Shown: positions 7,006 to 16,486, counted from the stretch's first letter. The stretch is DNA of 64,000 nt from Pinibacter soli (GCF_029961145.1 NZ_JASBRG010000001.1:186001-250000), one strand, 5' to 3'. Numbers and translations: made by a program. The notes: generated by a model from the sequence alone, not told the origin.

Positions 7006-8205
7006 ATGTCACAATTCTCCGAACACAACTTTAAAGGTGAAAAAGCCTTGATCCGCGTTGATTTCAACGTGCCTTTAGACAAACAAACGCAAGCCATTAC
7101 AGACGACACCCGCATGAGTGCGGCAGTTCCTACTATAAAAAAAATATTGAGCGACGGTGGCAGCGTTATTTTAATGAGCCACCTCGGCCGTCCGAAAGAT
7201 GGTCCTGAAGACAAATCTTCGCTTAAACATCTTGTAAAGCACCTGAGCGAATTGCTTGGTGGCACTACTGTTTTGTTTGCGAATGATTGCATTGGCGAGC
7301 AAGCTTTCATGACTGCCAATATGCTGAGATCAGGTGAAGTATTGTTGCTTGAGAATCTTCGTTTTTACAAAGAAGAAGAAAAAGGCGATGAAAAATTTGC
7401 CGAGAAACTAAGCAAACTGGGTGATGTTTATGTGAACGACGCATTCGGTACCGCTCACCGCGCACACGCCTCAACTGCAGTTATTGCTAAGTTTTTCCCT
7501 AAGGAAAAAAGGATGTTCGGTTTGTTGATGGAAGGTGAAGTTAGCAGTGCAGAAAAAGTACTGCACAGCGCTCAAAAACCTTTCACCGCAATTATTGGTG
7601 GCGCGAAAGTTTCTGATAAAATACTGATCATTGAAAACTTATTGGAAAGAGCAACTGACATCATTATCGGCGGCGGTATGGCATACACTTTCTTTAAGGC
7701 GCAAGGCGGCAACATTGGTAATTCTCTTTGTGAAGATGACAGACTTGAGATGGCAAAGGAACTACTTAAGAAAGCAGAAGCAAAGGGTGTTTGCATTCAC
7801 CTGCCTTCTGATTCTGTTATAGCAGACAAATTTGCCGCCGATGCAGATACTTCTGCATCACCAAGCAATAATATTCCTGCAGGCTGGATGGGACTTGACA
7901 TTGCAGAAAATGCATGTGCACAGTTTAGCAACGTAATTAAAAATTCAAAAACCATTTTGTGGAACGGACCAATGGGCGTTTTTGAAATGGAAAAATTCCA
8001 GCACGGTACTAAAGCCATTGCTACTGCCGTTGCAGAGGCCACACAAAAAGGGGCGTTCTCTCTTGTAGGTGGTGGTGATTCAGTTGCAGCAGTTAACCAG
8101 TTTGGTTTTACTGATAAAGTTAGCTACGTATCTACCGGCGGTGGTGCTATGCTTGAGTATTTCGAAGGAAAAGAATTGCCAGGTATAGCTGCAGTGAAAG
8201 CATAG
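7006..8205 (+). CDS. pgk: Phosphoglycerate kinase
   Basis: 399 residues, full length. It transfers the acyl phosphate of 1,3-bisphosphoglycerate to ADP in glycolysis. Signature VDFNVPLD lies at residues 16-23, and the substrate-binding MSHLGRPK follows near residue 60. The hinge and nucleotide-binding lobe contain [18 protein letters not shown] and the glycine-rich [14 protein letters not shown] near the C-terminus. The start codon is supported by the family-typical beginning and the short spacing to the upstream small gene. A long symmetrical terminator follows at 8248. Confidence 0.97.
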   Translation: MSQFSEHNFKGEKALIRVDFNVPLDKQTQAITDDTRMSAAVPTIKKILSDGGSVILMSHLGRPKDGPEDKSSLKHLVKHLSELLGGTTVLFANDCIGEQAFMTANMLRSGEVLLLENLRFYKEEEKGDEKFAEKLSKLGDVYVNDAFGTAHRAHASTAVIAKFFPKEKRMFGLLMEGEVSSAEKVLHSAQKPFTAIIGGAKVSDKILIIENLLERATDIIIGGGMAYTFFKAQGGNIGNSLCEDDRLEMAKELLKKAEAKGVCIHLPSDSVIADKFAADADTSASPSNNIPAGWMGLDIAENACAQFSNVIKNSKTILWNGPMGVFEMEKFQHGTKAIATAVAEATQKGAFSLVGGGDSVAAVNQFGFTDKVSYVSTGGGAMLEYFEGKELPGIAAVKA

Positions 8206-8247
8206 AGAAGTTTTGGGTTGTGAGTAATGTGTTCTGAGTAGAAATTT

Positions 8248-8296
8248 AAACATAAAAAGTAAAGCCATCTTTCGGGATGGCTTTACTTTTTATGTT
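8248..8296. terminator. Bidirectional terminator between pgk and the 8300 gene
   Basis: A perfect 22-bp inverted repeat: AAACATAAAAAGTAAAGCC... at 8248-8269 and its complement at 8275-8296, with a loop of about 5 bases. A-runs and T-runs on both sides let it serve both converging genes. Confidence 0.88.
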
Positions 8297-8299
8297 TAG

Positions 8300-8902
8300 T
8301 TATTTTGATTCGTTGAACACCATATCAATAGTAATAGCACTTGCAAGAATTGCCACCTTCTTAAAATCTTCTTTATACTCTGGCACAATAGACACATGAT
8401 ATTTATCTGCTGTTGTGAAAATTTCTTTCATCGCTCCTGCCCATTTCTTGTTGATACTTCCAATTGAATTGCCGGACGGATTTTCAATAGAAAAATTCCA
8501 TGCTTTCCAGTCTCCTGTTATCCTGGCAATTGTATTTTCTGCGCTGTCGGATATTTCAAAATTTGGTTTAAAAAATCTGAATTTTTGCGACACTTTGCCC
8601 AGAAGGTTGCCACTGGCATCAGATATTGAAATTTTAGACATCCAAAATGTCCAGCCGCGTTGAATTGTCACCTGTACATTGTCATTCATATCTTTAATAT
8701 CCAGCATGAACGGCATCATTTGCTTATTAAAAATGAGGCGCAATACCTTGTGAAAGCCAGGAACATTTTGAACGATGTTTCCAATTTGAACACCTTGATC
8801 ATTATACAATTTGTAGGCATTTGAAAACTTGAAAAGTCCTACTTTTTCGTCTATGAAATAATTGTCCGGACTAAAAAAGGATACGGTTGAGTTTGTATTC
8901 AT
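8300..8902 (-). CDS. LURP-one/scramblase-like protein
   Basis: 200 residues without signal peptide or membrane helix. The pattern of repeated beta strands, with units such as KLYNDQGVQIGNIVQN, KISISDASGNLLGKVSQ and FSIENPSGNSIGSINKKW, fits the tubby-like LURP-one/phospholipid scramblase fold. In that fold each unit reads D..G..IG.I. The C-terminus (DFKKVAILASAITIDMVFNE) is a hydrophobic helix, as in that family. Bacterial members have no settled role; a lipid- or membrane-contact function is a guess. It converges with pgk and stops 4 bp from the shared terminator. Confidence 0.7.
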   Translation of the reverse strand: MNTNSTVSFFSPDNYFIDEKVGLFKFSNAYKLYNDQGVQIGNIVQNVPGFHKVLRLIFNKQMMPFMLDIKDMNDNVQVTIQRGWTFWMSKISISDASGNLLGKVSQKFRFFKPNFEISDSAENTIARITGDWKAWNFSIENPSGNSIGSINKKWAGAMKEIFTTADKYHVSIVPEYKEDFKKVAILASAITIDMVFNESK

Positions 8903-9037
8903 GATAACGTAAAATTGCTATTTATTTAACTGTTTTACTAGCCTAAAAAAGGCAACACAATTTTAGAAAAAGATGAATAAACAAAACCCGCAACTTTCGC
9001 TACGGGTTTGCTAATTGTTATAAGGATGCAAAAGAGA

Positions 9038-9955
9038 CTATTGTTTTTCTTCTTCATCGGTGCTTTCTTCGTCTTGTGAATCGTCTTTGTCATCGTTATT
9101 TTCATCGGCATCGCTTTCGTCAGAGGATTCCTCTGAACCTTCTTCTGTAAAATCAGCCTCTTCCATGTCCGCAATTTCTTCGTCTCCGGTTTCACTGATT
9201 TCCATTTCTTCATTCAAAACATCAGTAATTTCTTCTTCTGTATGATTTTGAGAAATATGATTTTCTACCAATTCACCGTCTTCTGTTACTTCAAATACCA
9301 GTTCTTCATCAATTTCGGTTTCAGTTTCAGTAAGCGTATCTACAATTACTTCGTCGTCTTCTTCACCTTGCGTTTGTCCATTTACAATCGCAGTCGGCAT
9401 AATCTGGTCTGCCAATACTTCCTTGATCTTTGGAAGATCTTCCGGAGAATTTAGACCGAAATAATCCATGAAGGATTTAGAAGTCTGGTATAGCAAAGGT
9501 TTGCCGGGCAATGTTTCACTACGGCCGCAAATGATAATCAATTCTTTTTCCAGCAGTTTTTGAATGCTGTAATCAGTGCTCACACCGCGAATGGATTCTA
9601 TTTCCCCTTTTGTGATTGGCTGCTTGTAAGCGATGATTGACAGTGTTTCCAAAGCAGCTGCACTAAGGCGTTTCAGAAATTTATCGCCATTTAACTGTCC
9701 CACAGTTTTGTGGTAAGCTTTTTTGGTAAGAAACTGTAAACCGCCGCCGCTTTCACGAATTTCAAACGGATAAAACTCAGCGTCATATTTCTCTTTAATA
9801 CCTTCAATACAGCTCTCAATCTGGTCCAGTGTGATCTTGTCTTCCATGAAACCAAAAGCGTTGTTGATCAGCTCGGTAATTTCCAAAGCAGTCAACGGCT
9901 TATCACTCGCAAAGATCAGCGCCTCTATATGTGGTATAATGTGTCCTATTTCCAT
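9038..9955 (-). CDS. scpB: Chromosome segregation protein ScpB with long acidic tail
   Basis: 305 residues. The first ~185 residues are a standard ScpB: IEALIFASDKPLTALEI at the start, two winged-helix domains, and the conserved TLSIIAYKQPITKGEIESIRG and GRSETLPGKPLLYQTSKSF. ScpB bridges ScpA and SMC in the condensin-like complex that organises the chromosome. The remaining ~115 residues are almost only E, D, S and T (for example EEIADMEEADFTEEGSEESS). This is a highly acidic disordered tail, longer than in typical ScpB of about 190-200 residues. An A-rich direct repeat begins at the base before the start codon (9956). Confidence 0.93.
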   Translation of the reverse strand: MEIGHIIPHIEALIFASDKPLTALEITELINNAFGFMEDKITLDQIESCIEGIKEKYDAEFYPFEIRESGGGLQFLTKKAYHKTVGQLNGDKFLKRLSAAALETLSIIAYKQPITKGEIESIRGVSTDYSIQKLLEKELIIICGRSETLPGKPLLYQTSKSFMDYFGLNSPEDLPKIKEVLADQIMPTAIVNGQTQGEEDDEVIVDTLTETETEIDEELVFEVTEDGELVENHISQNHTEEEITDVLNEEMEISETGDEEIADMEEADFTEEGSEESSDESDADENNDDKDDSQDEESTDEEEKQ

Positions 9956-9956
9956 G

Positions 9957-9990
9957 TAAAAAATTAAAAAGTCAAAATTAAAAAGTCAAA
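9957..9990. repeat. Direct repeat of AATTAAAAAGTCAA before scpB
   Basis: Two copies of a 14-base unit lie directly upstream of the scpB start codon. It belongs to the group of short-period low-complexity tracts found at many gene boundaries here. No complementary arm is seen nearby. Confidence 0.6.
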
Positions 9991-10153
9991 AACAGTGCCT
10001 CATTGCCAAATAACCACCTGTGACTAATTACAGCTGCAAGCTTCAAAAAAAAACGATAACATCGAAAGTAGTTTATTCACAATGTGAATAACAGCGGAGA
10101 GCAGATGTGAGAACTTGAAGATTTGAAAATGGGAGAGCGGGCTGCGTATTGCT

Positions 10154-10249
10154 CTGTAAGGCTTGTAGCCTTGCAGATTTATTTCATCGCCTTTGGCGAA
10201 TATTTCGAAAATCAGCAAAAAAAGGGCCGCCTTATTTCGGCGACCCTTG
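10154..10249 (-). terminator. Hairpins behind atpG, including a terminator
   Basis: On the minus strand AAGGGTCGCC and GGCGGCCCTT (10222-10249) form a 10-bp stem followed by seven T residues, a good intrinsic terminator for atpG. Two more hairpins lie beyond it: TCGCC/GGCGA at 10187-10199, and CTGTAAGGCT/AGCCTTGCAG at 10154-10176. The rest of the 360-bp gap to scpB shows no gene I trust. Confidence 0.75.
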
Positions 10250-10286
10250 TCATTTATTTTAGGACTATACACTTCGTTGATCTCAC

Positions 10287-10319
10287 TAATTCCTAACCTC
10301 TAATTTCTAACTCCTAATT
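10287..10319. repeat. AATTCCTA-type low-complexity tract overlapping the atpG stop codon
   Basis: Consists of units such as AATTCCTA, TAATTTCTAA and CTCCTAATTA. The last unit contains the atpG stop codon (TTA at 10318-10320 on the plus strand). A single arm, with no complementary partner nearby. Confidence 0.65.
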
Positions 10320-11205
10320 AGCCCGCTAATGCTGCTGCACCGCTTACAATCTCCGTAAGCTCTGTAGTAATAGCTGCCTGACGAGCGCGGTTGTAGCTGA
10401 TCTTCAGGTTGCGCAACAATTCGTTTGCATTTTCACTTGCTTTATCCATCGCTGTCATACGGGCTCCATGCTCAGAAGCATGTGCATCCAAAACAGCTTT
10501 GAATAATTGCGTGTTCAATATTTTAGGGATCAATTCGGCGATCAGTTCTTCTTTGCTAGGTTCGAAGATGAAATCTGTTTTAAGATTTTTGTTGGTAACT
10601 GCTGGCTTTGCCAAAGGCACAGGTAAGAAGCGGCTAGCTAAAAACACCTGTGTAGCGGCATTTCTAAATTCACTGTAAATAATTTCCACTACATCAAACT
10701 TATGGTCTCTGTAACCTTGAACTGCAGCTTCAGCACAAGCCTGAACGTTTTCGAAAGTCAGGTTAAGGAAAATATCTTTATATGTATCAGTTACCTTGTA
10801 GTTGTTTTTTGCAAAATGCTCAAAACCTTTCTTACCAATAGACCAGATGGTAACATTACCTTTTGCTTCCTGAGCAGCATAGTGCTCTTTAATGGTAGCT
10901 TTAGCCAGTTTAATAACATTACTGTTATATGCACCTGCTAATCCACGGTCACTGGTAATAACGATCAACAGCACTTTTTCAGGAGCTCGTTCAGTTGCAA
11001 GGTCGCCACCTATAGAACCTTCTGTATTGCTCAAAATATTGCTCAGCACTTCCTGCATTTTTTGTGCGTAAGGGCGCATTTGTGTTATGGCATCCTGTGC
11101 ACGACGCAATTTTGCAGCACTTACCATTTTCATGGCCTTTGTGATCTGCTGAGAACTTTGTACCGATTTGATTCTACCGCGAACTTCTTTTAAAGCACCT
11201 GACAT
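10318..11205 (-). CDS. atpG: ATP synthase F1 gamma subunit
   Basis: 295 residues. The central rotor shaft of ATP synthase, turning inside the alpha3beta3 head. The N-terminal coiled-coil helix is typical (RGRIKSVQSSQQITKAMKMV, then SAAKLRRAQ). So is the C-terminal helix with NRARQAAITTELTEIVSGAA. The middle Rossmann-like domain includes VITSDRGLAGAYNSNVIK. The gene stands alone: the neighbour upstream is divergent and the one downstream is scpB, so atpA, atpH and atpD are not adjacent. In many bacteria atpG directly follows atpA. A terminator lies about 70 bp behind the stop codon. Confidence 0.96.
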   Translation of the reverse strand: MSGALKEVRGRIKSVQSSQQITKAMKMVSAAKLRRAQDAITQMRPYAQKMQEVLSNILSNTEGSIGGDLATERAPEKVLLIVITSDRGLAGAYNSNVIKLAKATIKEHYAAQEAKGNVTIWSIGKKGFEHFAKNNYKVTDTYKDIFLNLTFENVQACAEAAVQGYRDHKFDVVEIIYSEFRNAATQVFLASRFLPVPLAKPAVTNKNLKTDFIFEPSKEELIAELIPKILNTQLFKAVLDAHASEHGARMTAMDKASENANELLRNLKISYNRARQAAITTELTEIVSGAAALAG

Positions 11206-11370
11206 ATATAATATTTATATTGATCTTTTAGGTAAAAACGGGTGTTTAATACACCGCCTACGAAAATTTGCGCAAAGGTAACAGAATCGAGTTAAAATGG
11301 AACAATTAAAAGTACTATTTACTTCACAGATTTTTAAAATGTTAATTCAACTACAATTTGGGACAAACGG

Positions 11371-11403
11371 TTTGGATTTTAGCCTCCTATCCAATTATTT
11401 TAG
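11371..11403 (+). promoter_or_regulatory. Bacteroidota-type promoter before the thioredoxin-fold gene
   Basis: TTTGG at 11371-11375 and TATTTTAG at 11396-11403 are 20-21 bp apart and resemble the -33 TTTG / -7 TAnnTTTG boxes. Transcription would start about 10 bp before ATG 11423, which supports that start and excludes the longer frame from 11297. Confidence 0.45.
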
Positions 11404-11422
11404 CATACTTCAAAACTTAAAA

Positions 11423-12667
11423 ATGAGAAAAATAGCAGCACTTCTTGCCTTCCTGCCACTTTTTGGCCTTGCACAGGACAAAGGCATTCATTTTCAACAT
11501 GGCCTTAGCTGGAAAGAAATCCAGGCAAAAGCCAAAGCCGAAAACAAATATATTTTCATGGACTGTTTTACCACCTGGTGCGGCCCATGCAAGTATATGA
11601 GCTCAACCATTTTCCCGCAGGAATCGGTAGGAAACTACATGAACGACAAGTTCATCAGCGTAAAAGTTCAGTTGGATACTTCTAAAAATGACAATGAGGA
11701 CGTGAAAAAATGGTATGCTGACGGTCACGATATAATGCAGAAATATAACGTTCGCGCCTTCCCTACTTTTCTGTTTTTCGCTCCGGATGGTTCCATTGTG
11801 CACAGAATGGTGGGCAGTAGCGAAGCTAAAGAGTTTGTAGAAAGAGCTTCTGCGGCACTCGATCCCGCTAAACAATACTATCCGCTGATCGAAAAATATA
11901 ATAAAGGTGAAAGAAATCCGGACTTTTTGAGAAAAGCGGCAATGGCGGCAAATGACGCGTACGACCAAACAACAGCCAAAAAGATCTCTACGGAATATTT
12001 GCAAACGCAAAAAGATCTACTTACAAAAGAAAACATTGAGTTTTTAGATAAATTTACCAACAGCAGCAAGGACAAGGGTTTCGAAGTTTTCATGAAAAAT
12101 CCTGCTAAAGTAAATGCCGTGTTGGGTGCTGGAAAAGCAGAGGAAAAAGTGAAAAACATTGCGCTGAGGGAAGATGTTATTCCCAAAATTTACGATAATC
12201 AAACAGGTCAGTTTATAGAGAACGTTGACTGGGTAGTGTTGGAAAAAAATCTGACTGCAAAATACCCTACTCTGGGTGGTGAATTGGTCGCTTTTGGTAA
12301 AGTAACTTACTACAAGTACAAAAAAGACTGGAAAAACTTCCAGGCAGCAATCATTCCTTACATGGAAAAATATAGCTTTAAGGCCAGCGACAACGACCTG
12401 AACGAGTACGCTTGGGCAATTTTTGAAAACTGTAACGATGTTGCTTGTCTGCAACAAGCATTGGAATGGAGCAAACGTTCTTTCCAAAAAGATAACAATC
12501 CCGGCTTTATGGACACCTATGCAAATTTGTTGTACAAAATGGGCAAAAAAGACGATGCAATTGCATGGGAAACAAAGGCTATGAATGCGGCATCCGAAGG
12601 TGACAGAAAAAACTACCAGGAAACGCTGGAAAAAATGAACAAGGGAGAAAAGACCTGGAAAGATTAA
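11423..12667 (+). CDS. Secreted thioredoxin-fold protein
   Basis: 414 residues from ATG 11423. A longer frame from 11297 would place 42 residues before a clear signal peptide (MRKIAALLAFLPLFGLAQ). A thioredoxin-like domain follows, with KYIFMDCFTTWCGPCKYMS and the redox pair CGPC at residues 53-56, plus the cis-proline loop YNVRAFPTFLFF. The remaining ~270 residues are helical with a TPR-like stretch near the end (NPGFMDTYANLLYKMGKKDD). It probably acts in the periplasm as a thiol-disulfide oxidoreductase or folding factor; the substrate is unknown. A terminator follows at 12706. Confidence 0.87.
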   Translation: MRKIAALLAFLPLFGLAQDKGIHFQHGLSWKEIQAKAKAENKYIFMDCFTTWCGPCKYMSSTIFPQESVGNYMNDKFISVKVQLDTSKNDNEDVKKWYADGHDIMQKYNVRAFPTFLFFAPDGSIVHRMVGSSEAKEFVERASAALDPAKQYYPLIEKYNKGERNPDFLRKAAMAANDAYDQTTAKKISTEYLQTQKDLLTKENIEFLDKFTNSSKDKGFEVFMKNPAKVNAVLGAGKAEEKVKNIALREDVIPKIYDNQTGQFIENVDWVVLEKNLTAKYPTLGGELVAFGKVTYYKYKKDWKNFQAAIIPYMEKYSFKASDNDLNEYAWAIFENCNDVACLQQALEWSKRSFQKDNNPGFMDTYANLLYKMGKKDDAIAWETKAMNAASEGDRKNYQETLEKMNKGEKTWKD

Positions 12668-12705
12668 TATAAAACCGAACGTAATTATTGTCTGAATTTA
12701 GGCCA

Positions 12706-12735
12706 GGGGAATGATAGAAATGTCATTCCCCTTTT
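12706..12735 (+). terminator. Terminator behind the thioredoxin-fold gene
   Basis: GGGGAATGA and TCATTCCCC form a 9-bp stem followed by TTTT, 39 bp after the stop codon. The next ~260 bp to secA hold no gene; an open frame at 12711-12938 starts inside this hairpin and is not believable. Confidence 0.8.
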
Positions 12736-12877
12736 ATTTGGCGGAGAGGATTAAAAAATCATCATTTTCCTTAACTCTAAATTATTTTATAATATTTTAT
12801 CTAACTGAACAACAGTCAATTGCATTCAGTAAAACAATTTTAAAAAGCGTCAGCAAGGTAATATTATTTATTCCCTG

Positions 12878-12904
12878 TTTGGCCCTTGCTTTTCCTTACC
12901 TTTG
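12878..12904 (+). promoter_or_regulatory. Possible secA promoter
   Basis: TACCTTTG at 12897-12904 is an exact match to the Bacteroidota -7 box TAnnTTTG. A TTTG lies at 12878, but the 15-bp spacing is shorter than usual. It would give a leader of about 85 bases for secA. Confidence 0.4.
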
Positions 12905-12995
12905 CTACCCTGTCAAATTGGCCTTAAAAAATTTGTAGCATCGTATTTGACAGCCTGTTATATCAAAATAATTAGAATAATTATAATTAATAAAT

Positions 12996-15900
12996 ATGCT
13001 AGGGTTCATTCAAAAGCTATTTGGTGGAACAAAGTCAGAAAAAGACGTAAAGACGATTCAGCCGATCGTTGAAAAAATCAACAGTTTTTTCGTGGCTTAC
13101 CAACCCCTCACTAACGATCAGCTACGCGCCAAAACTCAGGAATTCAAACAACGCATCCAGTCTCACCTTACGGATATTGATAAAGAAATAGCAGATCTTA
13201 ACGCGCAAGCTGAAGCTTTGCCTTTTAGTGATTTTGCAGGCAAAGACGCCTTGTATCAAGAGGTAGACAAGCTGAAGAAGGACCGCAACGATAAAATTGA
13301 AGAAATTCTTAAAGAAATAGCTCCGGAAGCATTTGCTGTGGTGAAAGAAGTGGCACGCCGCTTTAAGGAGAATACGGAAGTTGTATCAACTGCAACTGAT
13401 CTTGACCGTGATCTTTCCGTTAAAAGAGATCACGTTCGTATTGAAGGCGACCAGGCTATTTATAAAAACACATGGACGGCTGCCGGTGGTACCGTTACTT
13501 GGAACATGCAGCACTATGATGTGCAGCTGATCGGGGGTACCGTTTTGCACCAGGGTAAAATTGCCGAAATGGCAACTGGTGAAGGTAAAACACTTGTGTC
13601 TACCCTCCCTGCTTACCTGAACGCGCTTGCTAGCGCCGGTGTGCACATAGTAACGGTGAACGACTACCTTGCACGACGTGATAGCGAGTGGAACGGTCCT
13701 ATTTTCGAATGGCTGGGCTTAACGGTTGATTGTATCGACAAGCACCAACCAAACAGCGAAGAAAGAAGAAAAGCTTACATGGCCGACATCACTTATGGTA
13801 CCAACAACGAATTTGGTTTTGACTACCTGCGTGATAATATGGTGCACAATCCTGAAGAGATGGTGCAGCGCAAACACCACTTCGCAATGGTGGATGAAGT
13901 GGATAGCGTTTTGATCGATGATGCACGTACGCCATTGATCATTTCTGGTCCAATTCCAAAAGGTGATGATCAGCAATATCATATTCTGAAACCACGTGTG
14001 CAACAACTATTCGAAGCACAAAAACAAGTGGTAAATAAATTCCTGAACGAGGCTAAAAAGAAAATTGCAGAAGGCAACGACGATCCTAAAGATGGTGGTT
14101 TGGCCCTGATGCGTTCTTTCCGCGGTTTGCCTAAGAACACTGCATTGATCAAGTTCCTGAGTGAGCCTGGTATTCGTGTGAAACTGCAAAAATCAGAAAA
14201 CTACTACCTCGCAGATCAGCAAAGAGAAATGGGCAAAGTGGATGAAGAACTTTATTTCCACATCGACGAAAAAAATAACTCGGTTGACCTTACAGATAAA
14301 GGTCTTCAAATGATCACTAAATCTGGTGAAGACCCAGAATTCTTTATACTTCCTGATATCAGCGTAAAGCTTGCTGCTATTGAGCAGGGCCCCGGCACAC
14401 CGGAAGAAAAACTGCAACAGAAAGAAGAGCTTCTAAATGACTATTCTACAAAGGCAGATCGCATTCACTCTGTACAACAATTGTTGAAAGCATACACTTT
14501 GTTCGATAAAGACGTGGAGTATGTGGTAATTGATGACCAAGTGAAAATTGTAGATGAGCAAACAGGTCGTATTATGGAAGGCCGACGTTACAGCGATGGT
14601 TTGCACCAAGCGATCGAAGCGAAAGAAAATGTGAAGATCGAAGCAGCAACACAAACGTATGCTACGATCACTTTGCAGAACTACTTCCGTATGTATCACA
14701 AACTTTGCGGTATGACCGGTACTGCGGAAACAGAAGCAGCAGAGCTTTGGGATATTTACAAACTGGATGTGGTTACAATACCTACCAACGTTCAAGCTGT
14801 TAGAAAAGATGAGCAGGATCTTGTATATAAAACAAAACGCGAAAAATATTCTGCAGTAATCGATGAAATCGAAAGACTGCGTAATGCGGGCCGTCCGGTA
14901 CTTGTGGGTACAACATCTGTAGAGGTGAGTGAATTGCTGGGGCGTATGTTGCAGGTGAAAAAAATTCCGCACAATGTATTGAACGCAAAACAACACGCGA
15001 AAGAGGCGCAGGTAGTAGCAGAAGCAGGTTTTGCAGGAGCCGTTACTATCGCTACGAACATGGCGGGTCGTGGTACGGATATTAAACTCGGACCTGGTGT
15101 GAAAGAAGCGGGTGGTTTGGCGATCATTGGCACAGAGCGTCACGAGAGCCGTCGTGTAGACAGGCAGTTGCGCGGTCGTGCCGGTCGTCAGGGTGATCCG
15201 GGAAGCAGCCAGTTCTATGTGTCATTGGAAGATGATTTAATGCGTATGTTTGGTAGCGAGCGTATCGCAAGCCTGATGGATAAAATGGGCTATAAAGAAG
15301 GTGAAGTGATTCAGCACAGCATGATCACAAAATCTATCGAAAGAGCTCAGAAAAAAGTAGAAGAAAATAACTTTGGTATCCGTAAGCGTTTGCTGGAATA
15401 CGATGACGTTATGAACAAACAAAGAAATGTTGTTTACAAAAAACGTAACCACGCTTTGTTTGGCGACAGACTTGCTCTTGACCTTGATAATGCCTTCTAC
15501 ACTGTTGCTGAAGGCTTGATCAATTCATTCAAAGAGCAGGAAGATTACGAAGGTTTCAAACTGGCTGTGATTATGAACTACGGCATTGAAACTTCTATTA
15601 CTGCGGACAGCCTGAAACAAGACAATCTTGCTAAGCTTACAGAAGTTTTGTACAACGAAGCGTCTTCTAACTATCAACGCAAGCAGGAAAATATCCAGCA
15701 GCATGCTGTTCCTGTTTTCCAGAATATTCGTCAGACACAAGGCGAACATATCGAAAATGTGGTAGTTCCGTTTACTGATGGCAGAAGAGGCGTAAACGTG
15801 TTGAGCAACATGCGCAAAACACTTGACACCAGCGGAAGAGAGCTTACAAATTCTCTGGAAAGAACAATCACTCTTGCATTGATCGATGATGCATGGAAAG

Positions 15901-16322
15901 AGCATTTACGTGCAATGGATGATTTGAAACAAAGTGTACAAACTGTATATCTTGAACAAAAAGATCCATTAGTAATTTATAAAGTGGAAGCGTTTGATCT
16001 GTTTAGAAACATGGATAGTGAGGTAAACAAAGACATCGTTTCTTTCCTTTGCCACAGCGGTATTCCAATGGAGCAACAACAGTCTGGACATATTCGTGAA
16101 GGCCATGAAGAAAAGACAGATATGAGCCGCTTACACGCGAATAAAGAAGAAGTTGATGCTGCGGGTTCTGACTACGCGGCAAATGAAAATGATTATTACG
16201 ATCCATCCGGCGCTGCAGTAAAACAAGAGCCGGTACGCGTGGGACCAAAGGTTGGCAGAAATGATCCTTGTCCTTGCGGAAGCGGAAAGAAATTCAAACA
16301 GTGTCACGGAAAAGATTTATAG
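12996..16322 (+). CDS. secA: Preprotein translocase ATPase SecA
   Basis: 1108 residues, long for SecA (about 900 in Escherichia coli) but normal for Bacteroidota. It drives secretory proteins through SecYEG using ATP. Walker A MATGEGKT lies near residue 192 and Walker B VDEVDSVLIDDARTPL further on. Motif TIATNMAGRGTDIKLG and the arginine finger region QLRGRAGRQGDPGSSQF form the second ATPase half. The C-terminus ends in RNDPCPCGSGKKFKQCHGKD, the zinc-binding tail that contacts SecB and lipids. The extra length is mainly an insertion after the first nucleotide-binding half (roughly residues 335-460). Monocistronic, closed by a terminator at 16327. Confidence 0.97.
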   Translation: MLGFIQKLFGGTKSEKDVKTIQPIVEKINSFFVAYQPLTNDQLRAKTQEFKQRIQSHLTDIDKEIADLNAQAEALPFSDFAGKDALYQEVDKLKKDRNDKIEEILKEIAPEAFAVVKEVARRFKENTEVVSTATDLDRDLSVKRDHVRIEGDQAIYKNTWTAAGGTVTWNMQHYDVQLIGGTVLHQGKIAEMATGEGKTLVSTLPAYLNALASAGVHIVTVNDYLARRDSEWNGPIFEWLGLTVDCIDKHQPNSEERRKAYMADITYGTNNEFGFDYLRDNMVHNPEEMVQRKHHFAMVDEVDSVLIDDARTPLIISGPIPKGDDQQYHILKPRVQQLFEAQKQVVNKFLNEAKKKIAEGNDDPKDGGLALMRSFRGLPKNTALIKFLSEPGIRVKLQKSENYYLADQQREMGKVDEELYFHIDEKNNSVDLTDKGLQMITKSGEDPEFFILPDISVKLAAIEQGPGTPEEKLQQKEELLNDYSTKADRIHSVQQLLKAYTLFDKDVEYVVIDDQVKIVDEQTGRIMEGRRYSDGLHQAIEAKENVKIEAATQTYATITLQNYFRMYHKLCGMTGTAETEAAELWDIYKLDVVTIPTNVQAVRKDEQDLVYKTKREKYSAVIDEIERLRNAGRPVLVGTTSVEVSELLGRMLQVKKIPHNVLNAKQHAKEAQVVAEAGFAGAVTIATNMAGRGTDIKLGPGVKEAGGLAIIGTERHESRRVDRQLRGRAGRQGDPGSSQFYVSLEDDLMRMFGSERIASLMDKMGYKEGEVIQHSMITKSIERAQKKVEENNFGIRKRLLEYDDVMNKQRNVVYKKRNHALFGDRLALDLDNAFYTVAEGLINSFKEQEDYEGFKLAVIMNYGIETSITADSLKQDNLAKLTEVLYNEASSNYQRKQENIQQHAVPVFQNIRQTQGEHIENVVVPFTDGRRGVNVLSNMRKTLDTSGRELTNSLERTITLALIDDAWKEHLRAMDDLKQSVQTVYLEQKDPLVIYKVEAFDLFRNMDSEVNKDIVSFLCHSGIPMEQQQSGHIREGHEEKTDMSRLHANKEEVDAAGSDYAANENDYYDPSGAAVKQEPVRVGPKVGRNDPCPCGSGKKFKQCHGKDL

Positions 16323-16326
16323 GTGT

Positions 16327-16358
16327 AAAAAGCCGATCCTTTTGGGTCGGCTTTTTTT
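16327..16358 (+). terminator. Terminator behind secA
   Basis: AAAAAGCCGATCC and GGGTCGGCTTTTTTT form a strong stem with a four-base loop, 4 bp after the secA stop codon. Confidence 0.9.
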
Positions 16359-16387
16359 GTCGAATTAAGAATTGTTCGTGACCCGTA

Positions 16388-16408
16388 GAGACGCATTGAA
16401 TGCGTCTC
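16388..16408. repeat. Palindrome GAGACGCATT-ga-ATGCGTCTC
   Basis: A near-perfect 9-bp palindrome preceded by GTA. The same core occurs twice at 60622-60712, so it is a dispersed repeat rather than a secA-specific signal. REP-like elements with this core are known from other genomes. Confidence 0.7.
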
Positions 16409-16436
16409 CCTCCTCAACAATCAATGTGTCAAAATA

Positions 16437-16474
16437 AAAAAGGGAGCTGATCGTATTTGATCAGCTCCCTTTTT
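16437..16474. terminator. Terminator of the 16487 gene, symmetrical
   Basis: AAAAAGGGAGCTGATC and GATCAGCTCCCTTTTT form a perfect 16-bp stem with loop GTATTT. It works in both directions and lies 13 bp behind the small minus-strand gene. Confidence 0.88.
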
Positions 16475-16486
16475 GTAAATAATTTT

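Noticed and set aside
10024-10272. 82-codon minus frame behind atpG
   Set aside because: It runs through the atpG terminator and two other hairpins; its composition is not protein-like.
11297-11422. Longer N-terminus for the thioredoxin-fold protein
   Set aside because: A clear signal peptide begins at 11423 and a promoter-like pair of boxes at 11371-11403 lies inside the extension.
12711-12938. 75-codon open frame before secA
   Set aside because: It starts inside the terminator hairpin at 12706-12735 and covers the secA promoter region.
14433-15143. 236-codon minus-strand frame inside secA
   Set aside because: Antisense shadow of a highly conserved gene; composition rich in C, F and H without any domain.
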